From Trichobilharzia szidati (lineage: Eukaryota; Platyhelminthes; Trematoda; Strigeidida; Schistosomatidae): DNA of 64,000 bases. The first letter of the stretch is position 1. Each line of letters starts with the position of its first letter. The notes under the pieces are model-generated. The model was given only the letters and a program-made list of their open reading frames with translations, ran no database searches and was not told where the DNA came from. A program made the position numbers and the translations under genes. This document shows positions 35,490 through 46,540 of the stretch, piece by piece. Where the stretch lies: NCBI GenBank assembly GCA_944472155.2, contig OX235272.1, positions 82,652,020 to 82,716,019 of the forward strand, given 5' to 3'.

Positions 35490-35802
35490 TGTCAAGGAAC
35501 TAAACCTAAGTTCCTGTGGTTACGAAGACGCTCCAAACCGATAATTACTACGACTGATTCTCGACTTTAACTCCAAAAACACCAGTGGTTGTTAAAAGGA
35601 AGTTTTATTATTTGGCAATTAAAATCGAGGTTAGCACATAGTCTGCAAACAAATGTTTTACAATAAATATGCTGTACTTTTATTCGTATTCTTTTGTCTT
35701 TTTTTCCAACTTTTACACGATCGAACCATTCGCGCCTTCGAGTTGCCCGCAAATGGCGACCAAGGCTAATGAACCAACGTTCAATGTTCACTTCCATTGA
35801 CA
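35490..35802. mobile_element. Solo LTR (313 bp) with 5-bp target duplication
   Basis: It begins TGTCAAGGAAC, ends CCATTGACA, and is flanked by TATAT on both sides (35485-35489 and 35803-35807). It matches 21168-21478 over its length. AATAAA hexamers occur on both strands, so orientation is open. No internal retrotransposon sequence is attached. Confidence 0.75.
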
Positions 35803-36104
35803 TATATACATATATTACTTATTTACTCTGGTTTCCAATCTTTATATAGATTTATTGCACTTGTATGCACAACAATCGCTTATCTGGCTTAATCCCTTTA
35901 ATAAACGAATTTAAATTAGCTTCATTCGGAAACATAGTTTTCACTTTCCAAAGAATCTTTGGCGCATAATATTGCGATATGACAGAAAATTTCAAAATAT
36001 ATCTATTATGAACAATAATGAATTCAGTAAAATACATAATTAACGTTAGGATTAAAAATTATTTGCTAGTGTACGTATATTTTTTTTTTTTGATTTACAG
36101 CTTG
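35803..36104. other. No gene recognised
   Basis: AT-rich spacer. Confidence 0.5.
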
Positions 36105-36275
36105 ATTTCCACACCGTATTTTCAGTACAAGTGTGGAACTTTCAGCATGGATATCGGTTGCCCAAATTCAGGCATACCATAGATATCGGGTGTGCGCCGG
36201 CAGGGGATCGAACCCCGGACCATGTGCATGGTCGGCGAGAGTCCTAACCACTGTGCCACCGACGCACACAATACA
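36105..36275 (-). repeat. SINE-1 head with alternative tail
   Basis: The minus strand shows the tRNA-like head (GGTGGCACAGTGGTTAGGAC, B box GGTTCGATCCCC). It then shows cccgatatctatggtatgcc and a CCAAATT...ATATCC...GAAAGTTCC tail instead of the usual SINE-1 tail. The copy at 49.3 kb shares this tail. Confidence 0.8.
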
Positions 36276-36789
36276 GTTTACTGGTCTTTTTCACCACATT
36301 TTTATATTTACGATGATACAAGATGAACAGAGCATGATTAATCCAATTTTTTTAGCTTAATCCCGCTGGTATTTGATTTCATTTTCAGTTGATGAGTATT
36401 TCAAGCGGAGTCATTTGATTTTAACTTTGCAAAGTACCAAAGTACCATCTTAATATTTATTCTATATATAATTCATTAGTTAAATCCCTAAAGCTACGTT
36501 GAAAATATTTTGAAAATGAATGTACACACACAATGAGATGTAAAAATAAATCAGATGAGAATTGAAAGAAGGGGGAACAGTAAATTTTAAGCGATTTATC
36601 GGATTAAAGATTTGAATTAGTTGTTTTCTCTGAGTAGCTTTCGTCATCCCTCTTCTAGAAGTAACATCTTCAGAGCAGGTTTTAATGTGAAATTAACTAA
36701 TTTGAATTCTCCATGAATGATGTAATTGTATCTCCTGGTAACCACTGTCGTGATTAGTTGTTAATTTAAGTCTCTATTGATCATTTTTA
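36276..36789. other. No gene recognised
   Basis: AT-rich; 36600-36789 is probably the 3' flank or tail of the PLE-C copy on the minus strand. Confidence 0.45.
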
Positions 36790-37460
36790 TTGACTTGGAA
36801 TTTGAACCTTCTTGTCAGAGGATTTACTTTTTATTAGCTGGTGGTAAATTTGGTCTATAGTAATGTGTTTGTCAATTGCTGATTCGCTTGAGTACCAGGC
36901 TTCTAGGAATTCCCTACTAGTATTTTTGGTGTTTCCTCTGTCTAAAACTTCTACATTATCCCAATGAAATTGGTGTTGATAATTATCTATATGCATTGAT
37001 ACGAAAGAATATATATCATGTCTTTTTACAGCCGATTTGTGTTCCTGGATTCTGATTCGAAGGGGACGCCCACTTTGGCGAATGTAATGTCTGTTACAGT
37101 TCATACAATTTATTTTGTAAATGGTATTAATTTTATCTTCTTTTTCTGTTGGATGGATCTTTCGGTTTGCACAATATCGAATGAAGTGATTGTGTTGATT
37201 GGCTGGCTGCCTTGTGTGCTGTATCTATTTTAACGGTCTTAATATTCTAGCTGTTATTTCAGAGATATTTCATTTTACATATGGTAGGATGAATTTTCTT
37301 GTATTCTTTGATGATGGTTTCTTGTTGGTGTTGTGACTCGAGCTTATAAACACTTTTTGATGAAATTATAAGGATGTCCATTCTTTTTGAAGACGGTTAG
37401 TAGGTGGTATTTTTCTTCCATTCTCTTCAAGACAGGAGTGCAACAGTGTGTTTGAATTCT
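36790..37460 (-). mobile_element. PLE-C fragment with GIY-YIG endonuclease end
   Basis: The minus strand reads KFILPYVK, NISEITARILRPL, IYKINCMNCNRHYIRQSGRP, RIRIQEHKSAVKRHD, then EAWYSSESAIDKHITIDQIY. This is the PYVxGxSE block followed by the GIY-YIG domain (Tyr-Ile, Arg, Glu-His kept) and the C-terminal tail. The endonuclease frame is open for about 105 codons (36787-37104). It is clearly different from PLE-A and PLE-B. Confidence 0.85.
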
Positions 37461-38799
37461 TCTAAACTGTTTTTAAAGATTCGATAACTTAGAGATCTAA
37501 GGAAGAAGTTACACTATCACCCCGAAACTCAAGGTCTGTCAAGTTGACCTTGAAGGACTAGTCGGATTTACAGGAAGCTTATGAAGGCTATTTCCAAATA
37601 GAAATCATGTCAATCTTCATGGATTTGGTTTATGAGGTCCATGAAGATCGTGTATGTAGCTACTATGTCAATAAGGAATTACCTGAAGTCACGAAAACTT
37701 GTATATATGTGTAGGGAGACTATGACAATAAGGTAACGTTAGGAACGACCATACGTACTGATGAATAGAGGGGATGCAGCCAACTGTCACCATCGTGTTA
37801 ACCATTCCTCCGATCTTGTGGATCCAACTACAAGAAAACACACTAATTCTATTGAAGGATTTTGCGTGAGGCTGAAAAAAGAACCCGGAATATCAATGGA
37901 TCCAAAAGTACCATGATTTACAGCCACCTTGATGAATACATGTAACGGGTATGGAACGATTTCTCTATGGATTACTCCTGGAGAAACTTAGAAACATTTC
38001 TAAAACGGATTAGAGACCGTTATCTAGTTTAATGTCATGTTTGCAAACGTTTTTAATACATAATTTTAACGAATATGCGAATTTTTCACATCTGAATTCT
38101 GATTGGTTGCTCAACGTCACTGCGACTTTGGCTATGGTGGTTTAACTTCACCGATCTAAACAGGCTGTCGGTAAATACTAAGTTCAGACGAAATCATTAG
38201 CAAGAGGAAAACATGTTCGTAAATCATCACTCAATTCAGCACATACCTAGATTTAAGCAGCAGATATGATAATAGTAGTTAGGTACAGGAGTAGTGCTTT
38301 CGTTGACATAAATGAAGTAATAGGACATTTCATCAGCGTCTAACAATATACAGACAAATCAACAGCATCCTTTTCATTGAATGTAGTTGCGCTTCCATCT
38401 TCAGCACAACTTGCCTGATGTTTCTGTTGACTTCAGTGGCAACGTTTACTATATTGGCAAGCTTACCACGTTAGTACTATTTATATAAATTCATAAAACT
38501 TGAAATTTTAAGGAGAGAAGTTTGAATCTTAGCTAAGGTGTCATCTGTAGAAGGAGCAGAGGTTCAGATTAGCTTCACACAGCGCAGTGCACCCGCTAGA
38601 TCATATCGAGGAAAAGCATTTCACCTTACAGTAAAGGCATCAAATAGGCTGCACGTTCAGAATACATAAAAAAGGGTGGGAAAATTCGAAAATTATTCCA
38701 TATTATGGGTCAAAATATAGTGAACAACAAAATGAAGTTGCCTGAAAAGAAGAATATCGATTCAAAGAACTTTAAATACCGGTAAGCTGCAGATTATAT
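37461..38799. other. No gene recognised
   Basis: Mixed-composition DNA. 37480-38030 might be an unidentified repeat; 38380-38480 has weak PLE-like features. No gene is supported. Confidence 0.4.
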
Positions 38800-39707
38800 T
38801 TTCCATACAACCAGTTGTGATTCCGAAGCTGAAAGATGAAGTACCTAGCCTAGCCACCTCTAATTCTATCGATTCAACTATTCCTGTGTAGACTCAGTTA
38901 TATTGGCCGATAGTTGCTCTAGGAATGTAATGTTTCGTGCACCAGAACACCTACATGTTTGGTTAAATAAAGGTGTTGTTAAAACCAATAGTTCTTCATT
39001 GGATCACCTTGTCCAAACATATCACAAAGCTAACAGCATCTATCATCTATCGGGTCTCGAAGGCCTCTATGTGCTAAATACTCCACGCAGAAGAGGCCAT
39101 TGGAATTCGCCTGAATCAACTAGAGTTCTGTATACAAAAGAAACACGTCCAGCCACTAATGTTACACTGGGCTTCTATCCAGCCTATAAATTCTCTATTA
39201 ATTTCCTCAATTTATCTGATACTCGGCTTAGTGTTTGTTATATTAATGAATATTATCACTCACTGATGCGTTTGAAGTGTAATTAGTTGATACTACTGAT
39301 CCAGCGAAATTTAAAATAACATTGATTTTGTTAATATCAGTACGTTTCCTTCTTCTCTACATTGCAGAAGCCCTAGACATTCAGTTAGAAGAACCAGAAC
39401 TATGCATACAAAAGGAAATTATTCAGTCACTTCTATTATAATGGTAACAACTCTGTTGATTTGACTTAACTTTACTTGTTTGCTTCTTTTTTCTAGCTAC
39501 TTAAAATTCTCACATAATTCCGGGTGTTATTTTTTTCCATGTACACCCTGAGCAAAACTCCTTCATCAAACTACCCAAGTTATTACGTAACTCTTCTTCA
39601 ACAATCGTTTGTGACAACTCATCACTTTTGTTACTACCCTCTTATATCAATATCCAACTCCTCTGAACGCTTTTTGTATTACTCAGCTGCACCAAAAACT
39701 TACTAAT
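38800..39707 (+). mobile_element. PLE-B C-terminus and tail, split by later insertions
   Basis: Frames resemble LKDEVPSLATSNSIDSTIPV, then KGVVKTNSSSLDHLVQTYH, then RGHWNSPESTRVLYTKE. The tail from 39360 matches 19430-19700. It stops at ...acttactaat (39707) and resumes at 40453 with gtttgacaaattt up to about 40610. The insertions at 39708-40440 lie between. Confidence 0.8.
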
Positions 39708-40069
39708 AGTCAGTAGTACAACTGGACCTCGTCTTTCCAACTCATATCATTTATAGGTACAACATTTTCTTTCTTTTCCTCTCCTCTCTCTCTTTTTCTT
39801 CCGTTATGTGCTGCTTTGTTCCTTTCTTCCGCTTACGCCAGTAAATATGACAGCACCTACTTTTCTAGCACCTTCAAACACTGTTCACCTTTGGCTTTGC
39901 TACTGACATGCCAATATGTTGTTGTCATAATGAACTGAGATTTCTTTAATCTATGTAGAATTCTATTTATTGATAATGTACTAACTGGATGCAATACTGT
40001 AGTAAAAATGCTGAGAATTCCATTCTGTATCCCAAGTACTGTCTTGGAATAAGGCAAATTATTATTATT
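39708..40069 (+). mobile_element. CR1 3' untranslated end
   Basis: Matches 49850-50270 from agtcagta through gccagtaaatatg and tgccaatatgttgttgtca to ggaataaggcaaattattatt. It ends in an ATT-repeat tail. It is inserted within the PLE-B tail. Confidence 0.85.
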
Positions 40070-40081
40070 AATTGTATTTTC

Positions 40082-40440
40082 AAGTATTGATTTTTGTAGG
40101 CATTTTTTTGTTTGATTGGTTGGGGGATTTCATCGTGAGCAGACATCACTTAGAGAAGGTGAGGCAGTAACTCATCGAAGAAGACATTGCGAAGTGGTCG
40201 CGCCACTTCATGAATTGGCAGAAGTTAGAATTCATGGGCTGGCCATTGGATCAGGTCCCGGTGGCTTAATGGTCTACGAGCTCACTAGCACTGTAACCAG
40301 AAGGTCCTGCGTTTGAACCGTGGCGGTGGGTGCGTACTGATGAAGAGTCCAAAACTAGGACGAAACAGTTTTCAAGTACTCCCAGCTGGTTTTCTAATAG
40401 TTCTCGAACTGATGTCAGCTCATGATGAAATCCTCCAAAT
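40082..40440 (+). repeat. HHR-SINE A with 12-bp target duplication
   Basis: Bounded by the 12-base direct repeat AATTGTATTTTC at 40070-40081 and 40441-40452. 40082-40140 is an inverted copy of the family's 3' end. 40141-40440 is the plus-oriented unit with tRNA-like head and ribozyme region (CTGATGA at 40337-40343, GTCC 40347-40350, GGAC 40358-40361, GAAAC 40362-40366; three extra bases before the stem). Confidence 0.85.
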
Positions 40441-40452
40441 AATTGTATTTTC

Positions 40453-40610
40453 GTTTGACAAATTTAATGTTCACACACATACAAAATAACCACATGTATT
40501 TGCGATTGTATAGCCGTGAAAATGAATTTGCCGAAAAGAGACTCTTCGCTGAACTAGAGGTCTTCTCTCTATTAATGATCGTAGTAAAGATAAAGTTTGA
40601 AAGTATATTT
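40453..40610 (+). mobile_element. PLE-B tail, right part
   Basis: Continuation of the PLE-B tail at 38800-39707, matching 19700-19850 (acatacaaaataacc, gaaaatgaattcgccgaaaag-like). Confidence 0.8.
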
Positions 40611-40789
40611 CTCCAATCATCAAAGCTCCTACTTTGACTGGATACCTTGATCTAATTCTCTTTAAGCAGCCTGTTCAAATCTTGTATAAGATTTTGAAGG
40701 ATTCTTCAAATGGTTAGATACTCTAAGCTTTCTTAACCCACTGATATCCGTAAATTTCAATTCTGCCATTATGTTTAATTTTTTTCAAG

Positions 40790-41215
40790 GCAAACTTGAC
40801 TGATAGAATTCAGTCTGCAGTAAGCAAAAGGACTAGGCATATGAAACTAGTTAGTGTCCAATCAAAAGTATCTAATACAGTCCTATAGGAGGTCAGTCGC
40901 GAGCTCTGACTGCTCAGTGGTAACGTCTCTGACTGCAGCTCTGGGTGACACGCGTTCGAAGCTCGGAAGGGACATGAGTTCCTTGACGATTGCAGATACA
41001 CCTTGCTGGCGGGTTCCAACAAGCACGAAACCCAGGTTCAAGACCTCCTACCGATTGCCTTCAACCACCTTATAACAACAATCTTGAGTGTACCATGATG
41101 GCAAGCAACCTAGCATGACTGGCCAGATTGCAGACTTGACTGATAGAATTCAGTCTGCAGTAAATAAAAGGATTAGACACATGACACTACTCAGTGTCCG
41201 ATCAAAAGTATTTAT
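40790..41215 (+). repeat. HHR-SINE B, unit with direct terminal repeats
   Basis: The segment cttgactgatagaattcagt and its flank occur at 40795 and 41135 (period 340), bracketing the tRNA-like head (GCTCAGTGGTAACG, B box GTTCGAAGC) and a decayed ribozyme (CTGGCGG...CACGAAAC at 41006-41032). Flanking copies of aggactag/gtgtccaatc confirm a unit-plus structure. Confidence 0.8.
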
Positions 41216-41440
41216 TTCATTCCTTCCCATTCCGAGTGAGATATACAGCTTCAAGCTTCAGTTTTGAAGTTTCCGTATCAGTTTTGTCATTTTTAACAGG
41301 ATGAAGTTGGCAGCCTCTTTGTTACCAGGGTGACTACCTGTTAAGTGAGATTTGGGAGTGTGTCAGGTGGGATTTGAGCCCCAGCCGAAGTATGTGGTAT
41401 AATGCATCCAATACCTTGGGTATAATTCCAATTCAATACT
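41216..41440 (-). repeat. SINE-1 copy, decayed
   Basis: Reverse-oriented tail (cattccgagtgagatatacagc) through body to a worn tRNA-like head near 41380. Confidence 0.6.
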
Positions 41441-41689
41441 GAATTTGATACTAATCCTATTTTACCTTCTATTTATTTCATTGCTTGAATTTCTGTCATT
41501 TTTGCTTATTTGTGGAAAATCGCCATTTGGAAATATCAAAAATCGGAACAAGTGATTCAGTGAAGAGACTCTTTTCAACGAATTTATCATCAAGCTGTAC
41601 AATCATATGTCATGAAATCGTCAAGGAATATATTCCTACTGTTGGATACCCACTGGTCGAAAACGAAACCTGATTCGACTGCTTACCAA

Positions 41690-42130
41690 TTGTATTCGGA
41701 ACATATGTAATCCTGATGCTATGGAGGGAGAGTTAAATTTTCTAAGAAAAAATCCTAGTTGAAAATGAATTTCCGCCCCATTTTAAAGACAAGAAGATAC
41801 AGTCAAAATTAATGAGAGGCAACTTAACGTCTGTAACCAAAGAAATGCTACACATGAACCTTGAATTCAAAGTCGGCATAGCTACCGACATCTTTAAAAG
41901 AAGGATCGCACAGTCTCTGACAAGGAGATTCGCTGCAGCATCGTTGAGGATAGCGTTCTCTAGCCTACTATTGTTGTTCAATAACCTGAAGAGCAAGATC
42001 CGTCAGTTGACCAACTCTATCTGTGTCTATTGATTCACGTTCTATTGTAGAGCTAGGTATATCGGTCGTTCGACTCGAGTTTTGACCGAGAGGGCGCACG
42101 AACACTATCCTGATTGGTTACAAAGAGGTG
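41690..42130 (+). mobile_element. PLE-B fragment (GIY-YIG region)
   Basis: Reads KEMLHMNLEFKVGIATDIFK, then SSLLLLFNNLKSKIRQLTNS, then ICVY, stop, and RARYIGRSTRVLTERAHEHY. This is the pre-endonuclease block and GIY-YIG core with one in-frame stop. It parallels 19060-19330 and 25480-25730. Confidence 0.85.
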
Positions 42131-42148
42131 GGAGTTGGTCTACATCAC

Positions 42149-42153
42149 CATGA

Positions 42154-42184
<31 letters not shown>

Positions 42185-42190
42185 CATGAT
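42149..42190. repeat. AT dinucleotide repeat in a small palindrome
   Basis: (AT)n at about 42153-42180 flanked by catgat and atcatg, which makes the whole block self-complementary. Confidence 0.8.
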
Positions 42191-42519
42191 GATAAATTCG
42201 TTGAAGAGATTCTTCACTGAATCTTTAATATTGTTTATTTCTCTACGGTCCTACTATTTGGTGTATCACTCATAATGGATTGTCTAAATTAAGACGTTGT
42301 TTTTGAAACATTTGTGAACAGTAGGCAGTCAGAAATGTTAATAAACCAATTGTGAAGTATTGAATCATAGAATAAAAACCATGTGAATGCTACGGCATTG
42401 AAATTCAGAAATCTAAATGGCTAGTTCTAACTAGTATCTATCACGCTCAAACATACAATTTCCAAACCTAAAAACTGTTTATCAGAATTAAAATCATAAT
42501 AATTAAACTATATCAATTG

Positions 42520-42735
42520 CTGTGTCGGTGGTCCAGTGCTCGCCAACCACGCACGTGGTCCGGAGTTCGATCCCCGGCCGACGCACTACTTTACCTCGAT
42601 AAACCGATAAAGAGGGAAGCTTGGAATTGAGGCTAGTAATCCCACCCAGTAAAAGAAAACCATTGCTACTTCACAGCTCTAACTTTGAAGACTTATTTTC
42701 CAGTGGAAACGTGAAGCAATAAAATAAATACTATC
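42520..42735 (+). repeat. SINE-1 copy
   Basis: Head with B box GAGTTCGATCCCC, the gccgacgcactactttacctcg junction, body and AATAAATA-type end. Confidence 0.8.
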
Positions 42736-43389
42736 AATTGTTGTAACCTTAAATGCTTCTACTGTAAATAAGTGCATATGAAAGAAATATCAGTGATCCT
42801 AGACTTGTACACGGTCTTCTTCTGCCTAACATCACCATCTCCCAAGTAAGCGATAATACAGAAAAGGTGAATTCTACATCACTACATAACCAGGAACTTT
42901 CATCGAACTGAAGACCTACAGTGCGCTGGCATCATGCATAAAATACTGGGCTATCTGGATTTCCATCCAACACGATGCGTCATCCTATTTTCTCTAATTC
43001 TTATTGTTCTAACCATTCAACTATGTTCTTCAGTCGCAAAATTTACTTACGCATATTTTTGATTGGCTTTCAAGCTATCAGTGCTCACTTATCAAAGACA
43101 AAGGAAATATATCCTAAGGGATTGGTCTACGGTTCAAATCTAACAGCATTGCATCACATGATATACCATAGATTACTATTTTACTTGGAAATCCTCGCTG
43201 AGGAGAAAACAGTGAGTAATACATTACGCTAAGAATTCTATACATTTTGTCCTGAATAAGGTTGCCATTATTATTATTCAATTACACCATAGAAACTTTT
43301 CTAAAGTGAGATAGTCATTGATAATGTAATATCCAGTTACATTTACCCATTTGCATATACACGTGGTCTTTTCAGTATATTCAAAAGTT
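42736..43389. other. No gene recognised
   Basis: An 85-codon plus frame at 42975-43232 shows no recognisable family and no clear splice sites. Confidence 0.4.
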
Positions 43390-44135
43390 TTATTATTATG
43401 TCTCCAGGTGAACAGACAAGACGGAGGTTATGAAAATAACCAACCAACAACAACAACAGCAGCAACATCCAGCGCCAATCACCATCAATGGGAGGGATTT
43501 GAAAGAGGTTACTTCATTCACTTATCTAGGGAGCATTTTTTCAACTACAGGCACATGGAACGGACGAGGATGTCAAATCGAGAATCGGGAAGGCGAGAAA
43601 CATTCATCAACCTGAAACTAAACTGGAAATCTTCGTCACTCAGCATCAACAACAACAAAATTCGAATTTTCAATACAAACGTCAAGTCAGTTCTTCTATA
43701 CGGTTCAGAAACTTGGCGGGTCACAAAGAATATTTCCAACTGGTTGCAGACCTTTATCAACAACTGTCTTCGCTCTATACTGAAGATCAGATGGCCGGCC
43801 GGAAAGAATCACCAACAAGAAACTATGAGAACAAACAAAACAAGAACCAATCGCTCAACAAATATGCAGGAGAAATTGGAGATGGATCGGACACTCGCTG
43901 AGGAGGCCGCTGGGTGAAACCGCGCGTCAGGCCAATGCTCGAGTGGAACCCGAAAGGGAAGCGGCGAGTGGGACGTCCAAGGGATACATGGAGGGGATTG
44001 TGTGAAGAGGAGTTGAAGCAGTATGGACTAACATGGACGCAGGTGGAAAGTACAGCATAAGACAGAAGCAGGTGGAGACGTGTAGTTGAAGCCCTATGTT
44101 CCACTAGGAACCCAAGGGAACAATAATAATAATAG
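43390..44135 (+). mobile_element. RTE-1 3' end, well preserved
   Basis: Frames give [74 protein letters not shown] and GKRRVGRPRDTWRGLCEEEL. The 3' end is gccctatgttccactaggaac with a short (AAT)n tail at 44123-44135. Frameshifts separate the blocks. It is one of the two best references for the family in this window. Confidence 0.9.
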
Positions 44136-44189
44136 TTATTATTATGTTGTACCTCTCTTAGTTATTCAATTTTCAATTGTGGAAAATAT

Positions 44190-44400
44190 CCATCAGGATA
44201 TTACAGAGGAAAGAACAAGAAATTCAGCAAACAGATATCGATATTTTCAGCGATTTCAGTCTCAAAAGCAGCTGTACAATCCCAGTTACATACATTAGCT
44301 TACATGTATGCAATTATCACTTAAATCCGCATAATTAACAAAGGGGAAGATTAAAGGTGATAATAATTTTCAGTTTTGTAAGAAGGTTCGATAGCATGAA
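44190..44400 (-). mobile_element. PLE-B terminal repeat
   Basis: Minus-strand match to the tail at 26150-26350 (ttttcagcgatttc, gcagctgtacaatc, aggtgataataattt at the right end). Confidence 0.65.
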
Positions 44401-44694
44401 TAGTAGATTATAAGGGGTTTAGTAACAAAATTACACAGAATAAATAAGTAGTTGAATATATATAGAAGACAGGTGTGAACGGCATGAGCATGGAAATAAA
44501 CTGAAATAATGGTTTTTGTAAGCGAAGATGAAAAAAGGAGAAAACTAAGGATTAAACCGAAAAGGATCCATGGTAAATATAAAGGTCGGACTAGTTTCTT
44601 ACCGACACAGAGCTCCTCCGACTTTTCGAAGGCTTCTGCAGTACAAAGTAGTCGCAGGAATAATGCCTTTGGTAGATTTATCCTTATTCCATAT
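44401..44694. other. No gene recognised
   Basis: Short basic frame at 44509-44697 without recognisable family; spacer between two PLE pieces. Confidence 0.4.
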
Positions 44695-46540
44695 TAGTTT
44701 GTTTATTAGATGCATCACACAGTCAGTGAAACAGTATTATTATTTACTGGATGACGTTTCGAACAAAATTTATTGTTCATAATCATATCAATTATAATCA
44801 CACGACTTCAAAACTTGAGTTTTATAGTTTTCTCTGTCCTCTCCTATTTGTCGTAGGGGTAGTAAAATTTTCCAGATATCTGGGATAGGTGTTGAACCAT
44901 TCCTATTACTCGTATTTGCAGTTGATTCGATAAACAAATCTTCCACTGTCATCAATCTCTCTCTCCACCCGGTGACATTAGATTTTAAAACTATCATCCT
45001 ATCCCATCCTATTGTATGGTTGTGTGTAATTGCATGTAGTGCAGTCAGAAACGAACTCATTTCTGACCAAGTACTTGAACTTAGAACGAAAATACCACTT
45101 GAGGACCTGATGCTGGGAAAGCAGCTATGCCTGACTTCCACAGTATTTAAATCCCAAGGGAAAATAGACAAACAAACTGAGGGAGTTGCCATTGGGTCAC
45201 CAATATCCCCGGTTGTGGCAGATATGTTCATGGATAGGTGGGAAAACATAGCGATTGGAACGTTCAGCCCCATCCAAAAAGTATGATGGAGGTAAGTAGA
45301 TGACACATTCACTGTACTTAGAACACAGGATATAGGTAGATTTTCCGAACACATTAACTCAAAGGTGGAGGTAATTCAATTCACTTATGAATTGGAAAGT
45401 CAGGAAGGGGAGCTTCCAATGTTAGACTGTAGCGTAAAAAGGAAAGAAGATGGGAAGTTAAACACTAGTGTTTACAGAAAACCCACACATACATTCAAAC
45501 AGATATTTGGACTTCCGATTATCCCACTCTATGCCAGTGAAAATAGGATTGGTGAAATGTTTAAGTAATAGAGCACAAAAACTAAGTGGTAGCAAGGAAA
45601 ATCTAAGACAGGAAGTGAAGCATATAATAGAAGCTTTGAAACTTAATAATTGCCCGGATAAATTAGTCAGAAGGTATGTATGGAAATGTAAAAACAAAAT
45701 AAATAATGATAGTAGTGATAATAATAAAAATAATAATAATAGTAATATTAATGACGACATACATGTCAAACATGCGCAGGACAATGACAGCACCAACAAT
45801 TAGGAATCTAAACGATCACTAGTACTTCCATACAAAGAAGGAAACTCGGAAACCTTACGCAGGAATGAAAGGGGCAGTCAAAACTACAAACTCAATTAGA
45901 AACAAGCTTTGTCGTTTAAAGGATCAATCCTGTGGAGCCTCTAAAGCAAAATAATTTAGTTTATCAAATACGCAGCCGGAATGATTGACAGGTCAAATAC
46001 ATAGGTCAAAGTAGTAGTACAGGTGCAGTCAGGCTAGCGGAGCACAAAAACCTAGCAGCAAAATCTAGATTACTTGACCCGAATAAAATAAGAAATCTAG
46101 AGAATAGTTCAGCTATAGCACTCACTACATGCAATTACACACAACCATACAATAGGATGGGATAAGATGACAGTTTTAAAGTCTAATATAACCGAGTGGA
46201 GGGAGAGATTGATAACGGCAGCTTTGTTTATCGGATCAACTGCAAATACGTGTAATAGGAATGATTCAACACCTATCCCAGATAACTGGAAAATTCTACT
46301 GCCCCTACGACAAATAGGAGAGAACAGAGAAAACAATGAAACGGAAGTTTCGAAGTCGTGTGACTACAATTGATGACATGATTGTGAACAATCAAATGTG
46401 TTCGAAACTTCGTCATCCAGTAAATAATACTGTTTCATCACTGTATGATATATCTAATAAAAAACTAATATGGAAGTACTTACTACCACAGTGCCCAAGT
46501 TTTACACGTATATTAAGATTTTGCTTATTTTGTAAATGAC
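44695..46540 (+). mobile_element. PLE-A copy: RT and endonuclease between inverted ends
   Basis: The left arm (44695-45060, minus) and right arm (46100-46520, plus) encode nearly the same C-terminal block (HNHTIGWDRM, WRERL, NRNDSTPIPD, KILLPLRQIGE) plus terminal repeat. Between them the plus strand reads TEGVAIGSPISPVVADMFMD (RT), the catalytic VDDTF at about 45296, with its preceding Tyr codon turned into a stop, then LPMLDCSVKRKEDGKL, NTSVYRKPTHTFKQIF and LVKCLSNRAQKLSG. VKYIGQSSSTGAVRLAEHKN, the GIY-YIG core, follows near 45990-46060. Stops and frameshifts make it inactive. Confidence 0.9.

Noticed and set aside
45286..45300. GGTAAGTAG as a splice donor in the PLE-A RT
   Set aside because: It lies within the catalytic motif region, where the frame aligns on both sides apart from stop codons; a point-mutation origin is simpler than an intron.
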